Source: Gaetbulibacter_A sp043876815 (lineage in GTDB: Bacteria > Bacteroidota > Bacteroidia > Flavobacteriales > Flavobacteriaceae). Taken from it: a stretch of 64,000 bases of DNA. The notes beneath the pieces are model-generated. The model was not told the origin of the DNA, did not search any database, and saw nothing but the letters and a program-made list of their open reading frames with translations. Each line of letters starts with the position of its first letter. The stretch's first letter is position 1. The position numbers and the translations under genes are program-made. The stretch spans positions 744,001-808,000 of the forward strand of contig NZ_JBAWKA010000001.1 of assembly GCF_043876815.1 (NCBI RefSeq), read 5' to 3'. Shown here piece after piece: positions 43,782 through 52,634 of this stretch.

Positions 43782-44375
43782 ATGGACTTACAAACTAATG
43801 ATGATCAGCATTTTTTAATTTACAAACCCTTTGGGATGTTGAGTCAATTTTATAGTAATTCAAAGCAACAGTGTAAAAAGCGTTTTTTAGGAGAGTTATA
43901 TGATTTCCCTGATGGCGTGATGCCTATTGGTCGGCTGGATGAAAAGTCCGAGGGATTATTATTGTTGACGACTTCAGGAAAAATGAGTCATTTTGTAAAT
44001 AGTCAAAACATCGAAAAGGAGTACTTTGCCTTGGTTGATGGTGCCATTTCAGATTCTGCTGTGAATAAATTGCGAACTGGTGTTACCATTGGGTTTGAGG
44101 GTAAAAAATATAAAACTAAACCATGTAAGGTCTTTAGAATAAAAGATTCGCTAGAATTACCCGAAGCAGAACAAAAAATTAGAGATGACCGCCACGGACC
44201 AACCTCGTGGATTTCTATCACACTGAAGGAAGGGAAATTTCGCCAGGTTCGTAAAATGACTTCTGCCGTAGGCTACCCAACACTCCGTTTAGTTCGCGTT
44301 CGTATTGGAAATTACATCTTAGATAAGGCTATGGATAGCGGAGCCGTAAGGCCTTTGGAAAAATTAACCTTCTAG
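43782..44375 (+). CDS. Pseudouridine synthase, RluE type
   Basis: This enzyme of the RsuA/RluB/E/F family makes pseudouridine in rRNA. It has the catalytic Asp in MPIGRLDEKSEGLLLLTTSG and the C-terminal EGKFRQVRKMTSAVGYPTLRLVRVRIG. At 197 residues without an S4 domain it fits RluE, which modifies 23S rRNA. Its 3' end overlaps the converging membrane-protein gene by 12 bp. Confidence 0.88.
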   Translation: MDLQTNDDQHFLIYKPFGMLSQFYSNSKQQCKKRFLGELYDFPDGVMPIGRLDEKSEGLLLLTTSGKMSHFVNSQNIEKEYFALVDGAISDSAVNKLRTGVTIGFEGKKYKTKPCKVFRIKDSLELPEAEQKIRDDRHGPTSWISITLKEGKFRQVRKMTSAVGYPTLRLVRVRIGNYILDKAMDSGAVRPLEKLTF

Positions 44376-44999
44376 CCGCCCTAATTCTTTATAGTTGCGA
44401 TTCAGGCGTTTTAAAAGAAGGCCATAGATTAATTTGTAGAATAGCCAGATCACTAAAATGAACAAAGCACTAAAAATAATCATCACGGCATAAGCGACTA
44501 ACATTTGCTTATCTGAAAAATCTTTGATTTCTTCTGAGATAACAGGGTCATTATGCAGCGATTGATAAAACCCTACAGCAAGTGAAATACCAGCAACTAC
44601 CAAATTGTATAAAACATAATATTTTACAATTTGTCGTGTACGCAAGATACTCTCCATTAATTTTTTGGCATTATCCGTTACCGATATGGATTTATAGGAT
44701 TTGAAAAGTAAATAAATAAAGAGCAGTATAATAGCATAACTTATTATGGTGAGCCAGATCATCAAAACACCATCGCCGTAAACCTCATTTAATTTTTCAC
44801 GATATTCTGTTGAGACGAGATATGGGATGGTATTAATACCAATCCATAAAACTAATTCGGCAATACTAATATAGAATAGCATTTTTACCGTGGATGACGA
44901 TTTTTTATGCAACATCGGATAGATTTCTTTACCCGAAAGTTTTTTGTGGTGGTCATCAGACTTATTCCAGTCTTTTTTTAATAATTCTAATTCATCCAT
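44364..44999 (-). CDS. Membrane protein, possible anti-sigma factor
   Basis: The 211-residue protein has a 60-residue N-terminal cytoplasmic stretch (MDELELLKKDWNKSDDHHKKL...) and four TMs. It is encoded 4 bp downstream of an ECF sigma factor gene in the same direction, as anti-sigma factors often are. No zinc motif (HxxxCxxC) is present, so it is not a classical ZAS anti-sigma. The anti-sigma role is inferred from position only. Its 3' end overlaps the pseudouridine synthase gene. Confidence 0.6.
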   Translation of the reverse strand: MDELELLKKDWNKSDDHHKKLSGKEIYPMLHKKSSSTVKMLFYISIAELVLWIGINTIPYLVSTEYREKLNEVYGDGVLMIWLTIISYAIILLFIYLLFKSYKSISVTDNAKKLMESILRTRQIVKYYVLYNLVVAGISLAVGFYQSLHNDPVISEEIKDFSDKQMLVAYAVMIIFSALFILVIWLFYKLIYGLLLKRLNRNYKELGRLEG

Positions 45000-45003
45000 A
45001 GCA

Positions 45004-45501
45004 TTACGGATTTAAAAGCGTCCTAAGCTTTGTTTTAATTCGATTCATTTTAACCCGAGCATTGACTTCACTAATACCTAAGGTCTCACTGATTTCCTTA
45101 TAATCTTTGTCCTCTAAGTACATGAATACAAGTGCTTTTTCAATATCATTCAAATTATTCCTAACCGCAGCATAAAGTACTTTAAGTTGCTTTTCTTCGG
45201 TATCGTCATAATCTTCTGCTTTCATTTTAAAGGCTACGCCGTCAAAATCCTGAGTTGAAATACGTCGTTTTGATTTTCGATATAATGTAATTGCGGTATT
45301 TAAACCCACCCTGTACATCCAGGTACTAAACTTCGAATCTCCTCGGAACTTTGGGTAGGCCTTCCAAAGCTGAATGGTAATCTCCTGAAACAAATCATTA
45401 TGAGCATCATAGTTATTGGTATACAACCGGCACACCTTATGTACGATGTTTTGGTGTTCTTCCAATAATGCTACGAATTGCTGTTCTTGTCCTTTTTCCA
45501 A
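45004..45501 (-). CDS. ECF RNA polymerase sigma factor
   Basis: The 165-residue ECF sigma factor has region 2 (NDLFQEITIQLWKAYPKFRGDSKFSTWMYRVGLNTAI) and region 4 (IEKALVFMYLEDKDYKEISETLGISEVNARVKMNRIK). Bacteroidota ECF factors of this type are frequent. It is the first gene of a two-gene operon with the four-TM protein. The signal it answers is unknown. Confidence 0.92.
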   Translation of the reverse strand: MEKGQEQQFVALLEEHQNIVHKVCRLYTNNYDAHNDLFQEITIQLWKAYPKFRGDSKFSTWMYRVGLNTAITLYRKSKRRISTQDFDGVAFKMKAEDYDDTEEKQLKVLYAAVRNNLNDIEKALVFMYLEDKDYKEISETLGISEVNARVKMNRIKTKLRTLLNP

Positions 45502-45809
45502 TGATGATAGTTAGTTATGTGATAGGTAGCTCTTGTTTTAAAAATGTTACACAGTATTATATTATTTCCTAAAAATAATATGTACAGGACCTTAATTGTG
45601 GATCACTAATTCTGACAAATTAACAAAAAAAATTTTCTGAGATTTTATTAAAAAGGAAGAAAAAATGTCAGGTTTTTGTTAAAAAAATGTCAAGATTAAA
45701 TGAAATTTTGGCATAAAAGGGTTTGGTATTTTTTTTGATACTAATATCCTGATTACTAACGTAGTAATCGTAATTTTAAAATGATGTTTAACCCAAAAAT
45801 CTTGTTACA
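45502..45809. other. 308-bp gap between sigma factor and hsp20
   Basis: No gene is visible. AAAAAATGTCA is repeated at 45660-45670 and 45684-45694. GATTACTAACGTAGTAATC (45751-45769) is a 19-bp palindrome with 8-bp arms upstream of hsp20. No clear TAnnTTTG box was found for hsp20. Confidence 0.5.
45751..45769. promoter_or_regulatory. 19-bp palindrome upstream of hsp20
   Basis: GATTACTA-ACG-TAGTAATC is a perfect inverted repeat 41 bp before the hsp20 ATG. It does not look like a CIRCE element. It is a plausible operator for a dimeric regulator. Confidence 0.5.
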
Positions 45810-46283
45810 ATGACTAGTTTAGCAACAATTAAGAAAAATGGAGGTTTAGCAAATAAAAATACGGGTTCAAACTTCCCATCATTATCGTGGTTCGACGATT
45901 TTACCCTTAACGATTTTCCATCGTTATTTTCGTCTAACTTTAATACAGGCATATCGCTTCCGAAGGTAAACATTAAGGAAGTGGCTGATACCTTTATTGT
46001 AGAAATGGCCGTGCCGGGTATGAAGAAAACCGACTTTGATATTAATTTGGATAACCAAATATTATCGATTTCGGCTGAAGTTAAAGAAGAACATAAGGAT
46101 GATGATGAAGGTTACTCCCGAAGAGAGTTTGGCTATTCTTCCTTTAAAAGAAGTTTTACATTACCGGATTCTGTAGATGACAGTAAAATTAACGCAAATT
46201 ATAATGAAGGAATTTTAAACATCCATCTTCCAAAACGGGAAGAAGCGAAACGCAAACCTTCAAGAACCATTAAGATATCCTAA
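45810..46283 (+). CDS. Hsp20/alpha-crystallin small heat shock protein
   Basis: This 157-residue ATP-independent holdase chaperone has an alpha-crystallin domain at about 50-150, with DTFIVEMAVPGMKKTDFDINL, FGYSSFKRSFTLPDSVD and the C-terminal NEGILNIHLPKRE. A disordered N-terminus and a basic tail (KRKPSRTIKIS, with an I-K-I anchor) complete it. It is monocistronic with its own terminator. Confidence 0.95.
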   Translation: MTSLATIKKNGGLANKNTGSNFPSLSWFDDFTLNDFPSLFSSNFNTGISLPKVNIKEVADTFIVEMAVPGMKKTDFDINLDNQILSISAEVKEEHKDDDEGYSRREFGYSSFKRSFTLPDSVDDSKINANYNEGILNIHLPKREEAKRKPSRTIKIS

Positions 46284-46307
46284 TGTAAAACCTGTTTAAA
46301 ACAATCT

Positions 46308-46333
46308 AAAGCTACCGTTTGGTAGCTTTTTTT
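46308..46333 (+). terminator. Terminator after hsp20
   Basis: AAAGCTACC pairs perfectly with GGTAGCTTT around GTTT, followed by a T-run. Confidence 0.85.
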
Positions 46334-46401
46334 TGACCCCTACTGATCTGGAAACATGATTTTTATCATAGTTATTGGGCTCTAATTCTAATAAATTTAT
46401 A

Positions 46402-47154
46402 ATGCTAAAAGAAAATTTCAGAATCATGAGAGCTAAAAAAAATCCAGAATTAGATATTGCCCGAAATAGCGGTATCTACTTTGCTATTGGATTAAACATT
46501 ATGTTATTTCTATCTTGGCGTTTACTAGAATTTAAAAGTTACGAAAAAGACGATGTTGTAGTAGATGTTTTAGATATACAAAATGAAATCGAGGAAGATA
46601 TTCCCATTGTAAATGTGAATACCCCGCCACCGCCACCGCCTCCTGTAGTGATCCAGGAGTCTGTAAAAATTGTTGAAGATACTCAGGATATCGAAGAGAC
46701 AATTATTGAAAGTACCGAAGTGGGACAAGAAGACGCCATCGCAGATTATGTTCCGGCCGTCGAGGATGTTAAAGTTGAGAAAATTGAAGAAGAAGTCGAT
46801 GTGCCTTTTGCTGTAATCGAGCGTGTACCTATATTCCCGGGCTGTGAGGGATTGACCAATGCACAGGCAAAAGCTTGTTTCCAGGAAAAAATGATGGCCC
46901 ATGTGTCTAAAAATTTCAGATACCCTGAAACAGCACTGGAAATGCAAATCCAAGGTCGCGTTTCTGTAATGTTTACTATAGATTCCAAAGGGTATGCCAC
47001 CAATATAAAATCACGTGGACCTGATAAAGTTTTGGAAACCGAGGCTGTCCGAATCATCAGAGCCTTGCCTCAAATGAAGCCTGGAATGCAACGTGGAAGA
47101 CCTGTAAATGTTTCTTATGCGTTACCCGTAATGTTTAGAATTTTATCTGAATAA
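46402..47154 (+). CDS. Energy transducer TonB
   Basis: This is the periplasm-spanning TonB protein of Bacteroidota type. A single TM lies near residues 19-38, followed by an acidic stretch. The proline run PPPPPPPVV and an acidic, valine-rich spacer follow. The C-terminal TonB_C domain (about 165-250; FRYPETALEMQIQGRVSVMFTIDSKG) carries PGMQRGRPVNVSYALPVMF. Start ATG 46402 is used; an upstream TTG at 46375 is unlikely. It could energise the TonB-dependent receptors in this window, but other tonB genes probably exist. Confidence 0.92.
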   Translation: MLKENFRIMRAKKNPELDIARNSGIYFAIGLNIMLFLSWRLLEFKSYEKDDVVVDVLDIQNEIEEDIPIVNVNTPPPPPPPVVIQESVKIVEDTQDIEETIIESTEVGQEDAIADYVPAVEDVKVEKIEEEVDVPFAVIERVPIFPGCEGLTNAQAKACFQEKMMAHVSKNFRYPETALEMQIQGRVSVMFTIDSKGYATNIKSRGPDKVLETEAVRIIRALPQMKPGMQRGRPVNVSYALPVMFRILSE

Positions 47155-47184
47155 TTTTTGAGTAGAGTTAGTAACTTGTGAAGA

Positions 47185-47223
47185 AGACCTAAAATATAGC
47201 AATATATTTTGGGTCTTTTTTTA
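47185..47223 (+). terminator. Terminator after tonB
   Basis: AGACCTAAAATATA pairs with TATATTTTGGGTCT (one G-U), followed by seven T. Confidence 0.85.
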
Positions 47224-47367
47224 TGCTGAAAACGGGAAAAACAAATGTTACATCAAAAAATCACAATTCATCCCCAAAAAATTACAATTCGGAAGCTTCC
47301 TTTTCTAAAAGTCTGATAACTGCAGCATCTTTGACCCAATCAAACAAATCAAATTAAATTATTAGTC

Positions 47368-47994
47368 ATGAGAGACGCAGCTATTTTCATCAGTATTGTA
47401 TTCGTTTATGCGATTACAGGCGCACAGTCAAATTACGAACAGGACATGCATAAAGCAATAGACCTCTGGAAAAATAACCAAAGAACGGAAGCGATATCAG
47501 CTTTTGAAACCATCGCAAATAGTGAAAAAGAAAAGTGGTTACCATTTTATTATGCGGCACAAATAAAGATCATTAGCAGTTTTGAGGAACGAGACGAAAA
47601 AAATTGGTCTATACTCCTTACTGCGGCTCAAACCGATTTAGATCATGCCGAATCTCTTTCAAATAACAACCCTGAGATTAAGGTTTTACAGGCCTTATTA
47701 AACACCTCATATATAGCTCACGACGGGCGTAGGTATGCCTCATTATTGTCTGCCGAGGTGGAGGCTCTTTACCGCATAGCAACACTTTTCGCCCCCGAAA
47801 ATCCTCGGGTGCTGTATTGCAAAGCAGAATGGGATATGCATGCAGCCCAATATTCAGGAAGTAATTCCAAAACCCATTGTGCGGATTTGGAGCGTGCCTT
47901 AGAACTTTTTGCTAAATTTAAACCAGAATCGCCTTTACATCCTAATTGGGGTGAGGCCAGAGCGAAACAATTATTCAATACCTGTAAAGGATAA
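47368..47994 (+). CDS. Secreted TPR-like hypothetical protein
   Basis: The 208-residue protein has a signal peptide (about 1-20, ending TGA) and an all-helical mature part with TPR-like features: AIDLWKNNQRTEAISAFETIA and NPEIKVLQALLNTSY. The Cys pair near the end is not in a known motif. It lies 14 bp before the LytS-like kinase gene and is likely co-transcribed with it. A sensor or accessory role is inferred. Confidence 0.65.
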   Translation: MRDAAIFISIVFVYAITGAQSNYEQDMHKAIDLWKNNQRTEAISAFETIANSEKEKWLPFYYAAQIKIISSFEERDEKNWSILLTAAQTDLDHAESLSNNNPEIKVLQALLNTSYIAHDGRRYASLLSAEVEALYRIATLFAPENPRVLYCKAEWDMHAAQYSGSNSKTHCADLERALELFAKFKPESPLHPNWGEARAKQLFNTCKG

Positions 47995-48008
47995 CACAAA
48001 GAAATATC

Positions 48009-49349
48009 ATGGTAAAGACCATTAAAAATATAGGTATCGCATTCATCATTGGGTGTCTCATATTTGTTGCTGCAAATATTTATAAGGGTGGTTTTACGTA
48101 TTCAAATTTCAAGGAAGCCTATGTGTCTTTTCTGTTTTACCAATTGTACTCTTTTGTAATAGGGTATTCAAACTTGTTTTTTTACAATTTTTTAGCACGC
48201 TTAAGCTGGAAAAATAATAGGGTTTTTACCCGACTTGTTGCCGGAATCGCCGGAAGTACCATTATAACATTAGCATGCCTTTTTATTTTGAATGCCTCTT
48301 TAAATGTATTTTACAACGGAATTACTCTGGAGGAATTTCTGGATCAGGTGAAATTGTCGCATTACAAATTCGGACTTATTGTGACGCTTACCATTGTTAC
48401 CATATTTCACCTTATTTATTTCTATAACAGGTACCAGCAAAACAAGATCAAGGAACAAAAAGTGATCGCCGGAACCGCCAGTGCTAAATTTGACGCTTTA
48501 AAAAACCAACTGGATCCCCATTTTTTATTCAACAGTTTAAATGTGCTAAGCAGTTTAATTGAAGAAAATCCCGAAAGCGCTCAAAAGTTTACCACCGCTT
48601 TATCAAAGGTATACCGGTACGTGCTGGAACAAAAAAATAAAGAACTTGTGACGGTAGACGAGGAGTTGGATTTTGCCAGAACATACATGTCTTTGGTAAA
48701 AATGCGCTTCGAAGATAGTATCATTTTCGAAGTTCCTGATAAAGCTAAAAACCCTGAGAGTAAAGTAGTACCCTTAGCATTGCAGCTACTTCTGGAGAAC
48801 GCAGTAAAGCACAATATGGTCAAGGCCAGTAAACCGCTTCACATCAAAATATATGAAGATCAAGGATCCTTGATCGTGGAAAATAATTTACAGCCTAAAC
48901 AAATCATAAAAAAGAGTAGTGGCGTGGGCTTAAGTAATATCAAGCAACGCTACGATCTACTAACGAACAAAAAAGTAAAAATTTTTAAAGAACCGCAGCG
49001 GTTTGCTGTAGCCATACCAATGCTAACAAAACAAATAACAATTATGGAAAACTATTCACAATTTCAAAAAGAAGCCAATTACGCTCGGGCTCGCGAGCAT
49101 GTTGAAGAACTTAAAGGGTTTTATTACAGCCTGGGAGCTTACTGTATTGTAATCCCGTTTTTAATCTGGATAAACTACAGGACCTCCTGGAATTTCCAAT
49201 GGTTTTGGTTCCCCTTATTTGGCTGGGGTTTAGGCCTCTCCATTAAGGCTTATCGCGTGTTTCTTGATCGTTCTATGTTTGGAAAATCATGGGAAGAGCG
49301 AAAAATCAAACAATTCATGCAGGAGGAAGAAGATACCCGCTGGGAATAA
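48009..49349 (+). CDS. LytS-type sensor histidine kinase fused to a 2TM domain
   Basis: The first 345 residues are a LytS/His_kinase-type protein: four TMs, then a kinase core with DPHFLFNSLNVLSSL (His in the H box), an N box (LLLENAVKHN) and a G box (KSSGVGLSNIKQRYDLL). From M346 a second domain begins with about 100 residues of the 2TM family (FQKEANYARAREHVEELKGFYYSLGAY, two TMs, then SWEERKIKQFMQEE). The 2TM domain is usually a separate small protein. An internal ATG at 49044 lies exactly at the boundary. A LytTR regulator encoded downstream is the likely partner. Confidence 0.85.
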   Translation: MVKTIKNIGIAFIIGCLIFVAANIYKGGFTYSNFKEAYVSFLFYQLYSFVIGYSNLFFYNFLARLSWKNNRVFTRLVAGIAGSTIITLACLFILNASLNVFYNGITLEEFLDQVKLSHYKFGLIVTLTIVTIFHLIYFYNRYQQNKIKEQKVIAGTASAKFDALKNQLDPHFLFNSLNVLSSLIEENPESAQKFTTALSKVYRYVLEQKNKELVTVDEELDFARTYMSLVKMRFEDSIIFEVPDKAKNPESKVVPLALQLLLENAVKHNMVKASKPLHIKIYEDQGSLIVENNLQPKQIIKKSSGVGLSNIKQRYDLLTNKKVKIFKEPQRFAVAIPMLTKQITIMENYSQFQKEANYARAREHVEELKGFYYSLGAYCIVIPFLIWINYRTSWNFQWFWFPLFGWGLGLSIKAYRVFLDRSMFGKSWEERKIKQFMQEEEDTRWE

Positions 49350-49382
49350 ACTATTGATCAACAATAAACAATAAAACACATT

Positions 49383-49709
49383 ATGGAAACGCAAGATTCA
49401 AATTTCAGTTCCCAATACAAGAACGAAGAGGCCTATTACAGAGCGCAAAAACGCGTTAAAGAGATCAAAGGTTTTTATTGGCACCTCTTTTGGTATCTGG
49501 TTATCAATATCTTTCTTATTTACGTATTCACGCGAGAAAGCGGCGAACTATTCTGGAGTTTTTCAACCTTTAGTACTGCTATTTTCTGGGGTATCGGGAT
49601 CAGCTTTCATGCCCTTCGTGTTTTTGGGAAAAACGTATTTTTCAGCAAATCCTGGGAACAACGGAAAATGAAAGAATTCATGGAAAAGGAACGTAAAACT
49701 TGGGAATAA
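49383..49709 (+). CDS. 2TM domain-containing protein
   Basis: The 108-residue protein has the 2TM pattern: YKNEEAYYRAQKRVKEIKGFYWHLFWYLVINIF, a second TM, then FSKSWEQRKMKEFMEKE. It matches the C-terminal part of the preceding kinase, so the operon carries the domain twice. The function of the family is not known, but it occurs with LytS/LytTR genes in Flavobacteriaceae. It lies 33 bp after the kinase gene. Confidence 0.85.
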   Translation: METQDSNFSSQYKNEEAYYRAQKRVKEIKGFYWHLFWYLVINIFLIYVFTRESGELFWSFSTFSTAIFWGIGISFHALRVFGKNVFFSKSWEQRKMKEFMEKERKTWE

Positions 49710-49717
49710 TATTAATT

Positions 49718-49830
49718 TGGGCGTTCCCTTCGGGCGGGCTTTCAGCTTAATCTTTTTATGTTTAACCTAAGCAAAAACCACCAAATTTATTTAAACATAA
49801 AAAGGATACCGCTTCAATCCCTAACGCAAT
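49718..49830. repeat. Intergenic GC-rich repeat element, copy B
   Basis: GGGCGTTCCCTTCGGGCGGGCTT at the left end and GCTTCAATCCCTAACGCA at the right end match the element at 33586-33675. Inside, CTTTTTATGTTTAA (49752-49765) pairs perfectly with TTAAACATAAAAAG (49791-49804), so the copies share ends but differ inside. Confidence 0.7.
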
Positions 49831-49845
49831 TCTAAAATCCAAACA

Positions 49846-50601
49846 ATGAAAGTAATCATCATCGAGGACGAAAAGCCATCAGCCAGGCGCTTACAGCGCA
49901 TGTTGGAAAAACAAAGGATGCATGTGCACACCATGTTACATTCCGTAGAAGAGGCGCGGGAATGGTTTAAAACCAATACCCATCCTGATCTTATTTTTCT
50001 AGATATTCAGTTAAGTGATGGGTTGTCTTTCGAAATTTTTGAAACTATCGATATTAAAAGTGCGGTCATTTTCACAACAGCATATGACGAGTACGCCTTA
50101 CAAGGCTTTAAACTGAATAGTATCGACTACCTGTTGAAACCCATAGATGAAGACGAATTGGTTCGCGCGGTCAAAAAATACAAAGAGCGTACTCATCGAG
50201 CTGCACCGGTGACTGTAGACTTCAGTGAAATTAAAAAGTTACTTATAAATCCTATCGATAGAGCTTATAAAAAGCGGTTTTCCGTTAAAGTAGGTCAACA
50301 TCTAAAACTCATTTCTACAGAGGAGGTCGAATGTTTTTATAGTGAAAATAAAGGCACCTATTTATATACCGTATCCGGAAGAAATTATTTGCTGGATGTT
50401 ACTCTGGATCAGTTGGAGGACGATCTGGAACCGCAAACATTTTTTAGAGTAAACCGGAAGTTCTTTTTGAATGTCAATGCCATTTCAGATATTATAAGTT
50501 ATACCAATTCCAGATTACAAGTAAAATTAAACACTTATAATGAGCAACATATTATTGTTGCTCGGGAACGCGTTAAAGATTTTAGAAACTGGTTGGAATA
50601 A
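49846..50601 (+). CDS. LytTR-family response regulator
   Basis: The 251-residue regulator has a receiver domain with D53 in DLIFLDIQLSDG and acidic residues D8, E9 near the N-terminus. The C-terminal LytTR DNA-binding domain (about 145-245) contains HLKLISTEEVECFYSENKGTY and FFRVNRKFFLNVNAI. It is the probable partner of the LytS-type kinase upstream, separated only by the 2TM gene and a repeat element. Targets are unknown. The LETM1-related gene converges on it. Confidence 0.92.
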   Translation: MKVIIIEDEKPSARRLQRMLEKQRMHVHTMLHSVEEAREWFKTNTHPDLIFLDIQLSDGLSFEIFETIDIKSAVIFTTAYDEYALQGFKLNSIDYLLKPIDEDELVRAVKKYKERTHRAAPVTVDFSEIKKLLINPIDRAYKKRFSVKVGQHLKLISTEEVECFYSENKGTYLYTVSGRNYLLDVTLDQLEDDLEPQTFFRVNRKFFLNVNAISDIISYTNSRLQVKLNTYNEQHIIVARERVKDFRNWLE

Positions 50602-50619
50602 AATACTATTAAGTTTAGA

Positions 50620-51795
50620 TCATTCCTCATTGATGCGATTCTCATCAAAGGCCGAGGGTAATAATTTAGGAATAAACTTAATAACTAAAGGAAGAAGTAA
50701 GGCACCACCGGGTAACATAAAAATTGCTAAACTTGGAATTGATTTAAAGATATCGAATAGCTGATCATGCACTTTTTTTTGTTCTTCAGCGTTCAGATCG
50801 CGAACGGTCGACTGCGTTAATAATATCATAAGTTCTTTGCTATCCTTTAATTCGCGATACAGGCGTTTGCTATTTCTAGTTATTAGCTTAATTACCATTT
50901 TGCTCGAATTATCGTAAAAGCTCTGTACAATGTTTTTCGAACTTAATAAGGCAATATTGTCCTTGTGTTTCGTATAAAAGGTATTGATCATGGCGATAGA
51001 AGTAGTTACACGGTTTTCATGTAAACGCAAACTACTACCGAGTAACTTTAAAAAGTGATGTTCTTTTTCGTCAATGACCTGATCACTCCAACTTGCCATA
51101 CAGGCCAGATCGAGAATATAGAATTTTTTCAACGGGCTATCAATAAATTTTACAGCGTCCTCAAAACTCATAGGACTCTGATCCTGATACCGTAATGAGG
51201 ATTCAAAAAGCTTGATTAAACTTTCGTCATACGTGTTTTTCTCCTTCTTTGATAAAAGAACATCCAAGGAAATCGCAGCAATAGCAGCTTCCAAGTTTTT
51301 TAAATAATCCGTGGAAACCTCGCCGTTTTTCAAATAATGCCTGTATGCTAAAACATCAATATATAGAAGTGCATTAACAATAAAATAATTAAAGTTTTTA
51401 GTAAGCACATTAGCATCGATCTGAATACGCTTATTTATTATTTTTTCAAGCTGTTCACTGGTTTTCTTTTCAGATAAAAGGCTATCGAAAATAGAGGTTT
51501 TAAGGGCATTAATGTCGTTGTAGAACCCGATAACACTCTCTACAAACGATTGGTCATTTTTGTAATGATGATAAATGTGTAAAAAGGATAAACACAAATT
51601 AACCTTGCAACACTCTTCTTCTGTCAGATCATTTTTAGGAATCCGATGATCAATGATATGCAAATTACTGCCATAAATAAAACCACACTCTCGTAAAGCA
51701 TCATAGAAAGCTTCCGGACTACAGGCAAACAATTTGTCTTTATCCGAGATATCACTCCTTAGTTTTTTTATCCAACCTGATGCTGAAGGATTCAT
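50620..51795 (-). CDS. LETM1-related protein
   Basis: The 391-residue protein begins MNPSASGWIKKLRSDI, which I recognise from proteins called LETM1-related biofilm-associated proteins in Flavobacteriaceae. The C-terminal segment SIPSLAIFMLPGGALLLPLVIKFIPKLLPSAFDE gives a hydrophobic LETM1-like stretch (LLP-type motif). The rest is soluble helices. In mitochondria LETM1 concerns ion exchange; a bacterial role is not established. It is monocistronic and convergent with the LytTR gene. Confidence 0.8.
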   Translation of the reverse strand: MNPSASGWIKKLRSDISDKDKLFACSPEAFYDALRECGFIYGSNLHIIDHRIPKNDLTEEECCKVNLCLSFLHIYHHYKNDQSFVESVIGFYNDINALKTSIFDSLLSEKKTSEQLEKIINKRIQIDANVLTKNFNYFIVNALLYIDVLAYRHYLKNGEVSTDYLKNLEAAIAAISLDVLLSKKEKNTYDESLIKLFESSLRYQDQSPMSFEDAVKFIDSPLKKFYILDLACMASWSDQVIDEKEHHFLKLLGSSLRLHENRVTTSIAMINTFYTKHKDNIALLSSKNIVQSFYDNSSKMVIKLITRNSKRLYRELKDSKELMILLTQSTVRDLNAEEQKKVHDQLFDIFKSIPSLAIFMLPGGALLLPLVIKFIPKLLPSAFDENRINEE

Positions 51796-51932
51796 AAGCT
51801 CATTTTCTAATAGGCCGTAAAGATAAATCTTATTATCGAAAATGCCTTGTTTTTCATTTTAACAAAATTTTAACAAAACCGCTATTTTCTTTTTTGCGTA
51901 GGTATGGCTGAAGAGTGAAACACATATTAATA

Positions 51933-52601
51933 ATGAAAAATTTAAAACAAATGAAAAAAATTAAAATTTTAACTGGATTAGGAGTTATGGCTGTTGCCGG
52001 ATTCTTTATGGTCGCTGCCGATCATATTGATGCTCCCGCCGTTCAAGGTGGTAATAGTGATATTACCGATTATTACGCCTTTCAGGGTGAGGATACCAAT
52101 AATTTGGTATTTGTTGCTAATGTTCAGGGTCTGTTAAGTCCCTCGAATACAAGTCAGGCTTCTTTTGACGAAAATGTCATGGTAGAATTCAATATCGATA
52201 ATACCGGTGACAACGTAGAAGATCTGGTTATCCAGGCTATTCCAAGAGATGGAAAAATGTATTTCTTCGGACCTGTAGCACCGAGCCAAACCGGATTAAA
52301 TAGTGTGGTAGAAACTAGTACTATGAATGGCGGGGTAGTTGATATTACCGCTTATGGTTCAATCGCGATAGTAAGCGAAGTGGGTGGCATGAAATTTTTT
52401 GCCGGGCCTAGAGACGACCCATTCTTTATGGATTTTGCACGCTATTCAGAAATTATTGGTGGTATGGCCGCGAGTTTCAATGATCCCGGATCGGATACCT
52501 TCGCAGGTACCAACGTTATGTCAATTGTAGTAGAAGTGCCAAAATCAATGATTGGTGGTTCAGGTACGATTAACACCTGGGTAGAATCAAAAAGAAAATA
52601 A
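51933..52601 (+). CDS. DUF4331-type secreted protein 1 (N-terminal-like half)
   Basis: The protein (222 residues from ATG 51933) has a signal peptide (ending about MVAA) followed by DHIDAPAVQGGNSDITDYYAFQGE, the usual opening of DUF4331. It ends with a segment typical of the end of that domain (VVEVPKSMIGGSGTINTWVESKRK). A GTG at 51915 is a poorer start. DUF4331 proteins are usually longer and have no known activity. This is the first gene of a four-gene unit that ends in a TonB-dependent receptor, so an uptake or binding role is inferred. Confidence 0.75.
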   Translation: MKNLKQMKKIKILTGLGVMAVAGFFMVAADHIDAPAVQGGNSDITDYYAFQGEDTNNLVFVANVQGLLSPSNTSQASFDENVMVEFNIDNTGDNVEDLVIQAIPRDGKMYFFGPVAPSQTGLNSVVETSTMNGGVVDITAYGSIAIVSEVGGMKFFAGPRDDPFFMDFARYSEIIGGMAASFNDPGSDTFAGTNVMSIVVEVPKSMIGGSGTINTWVESKRK

Positions 52602-52634
52602 AAAATAATAACACATAATTTTAAAATACGACTT

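Noticed and set aside
45711..45735. Sigma-54 promoter (TGGCA followed by TTTGG) before hsp20
   Set aside because: The GG to GC spacing does not fit and the second element lacks the GC.
46570..47057. Minus-strand reading frames opposite tonB
   Set aside because: They mirror the proline-rich and TonB_C coding sequence; the plus-strand protein is well supported.
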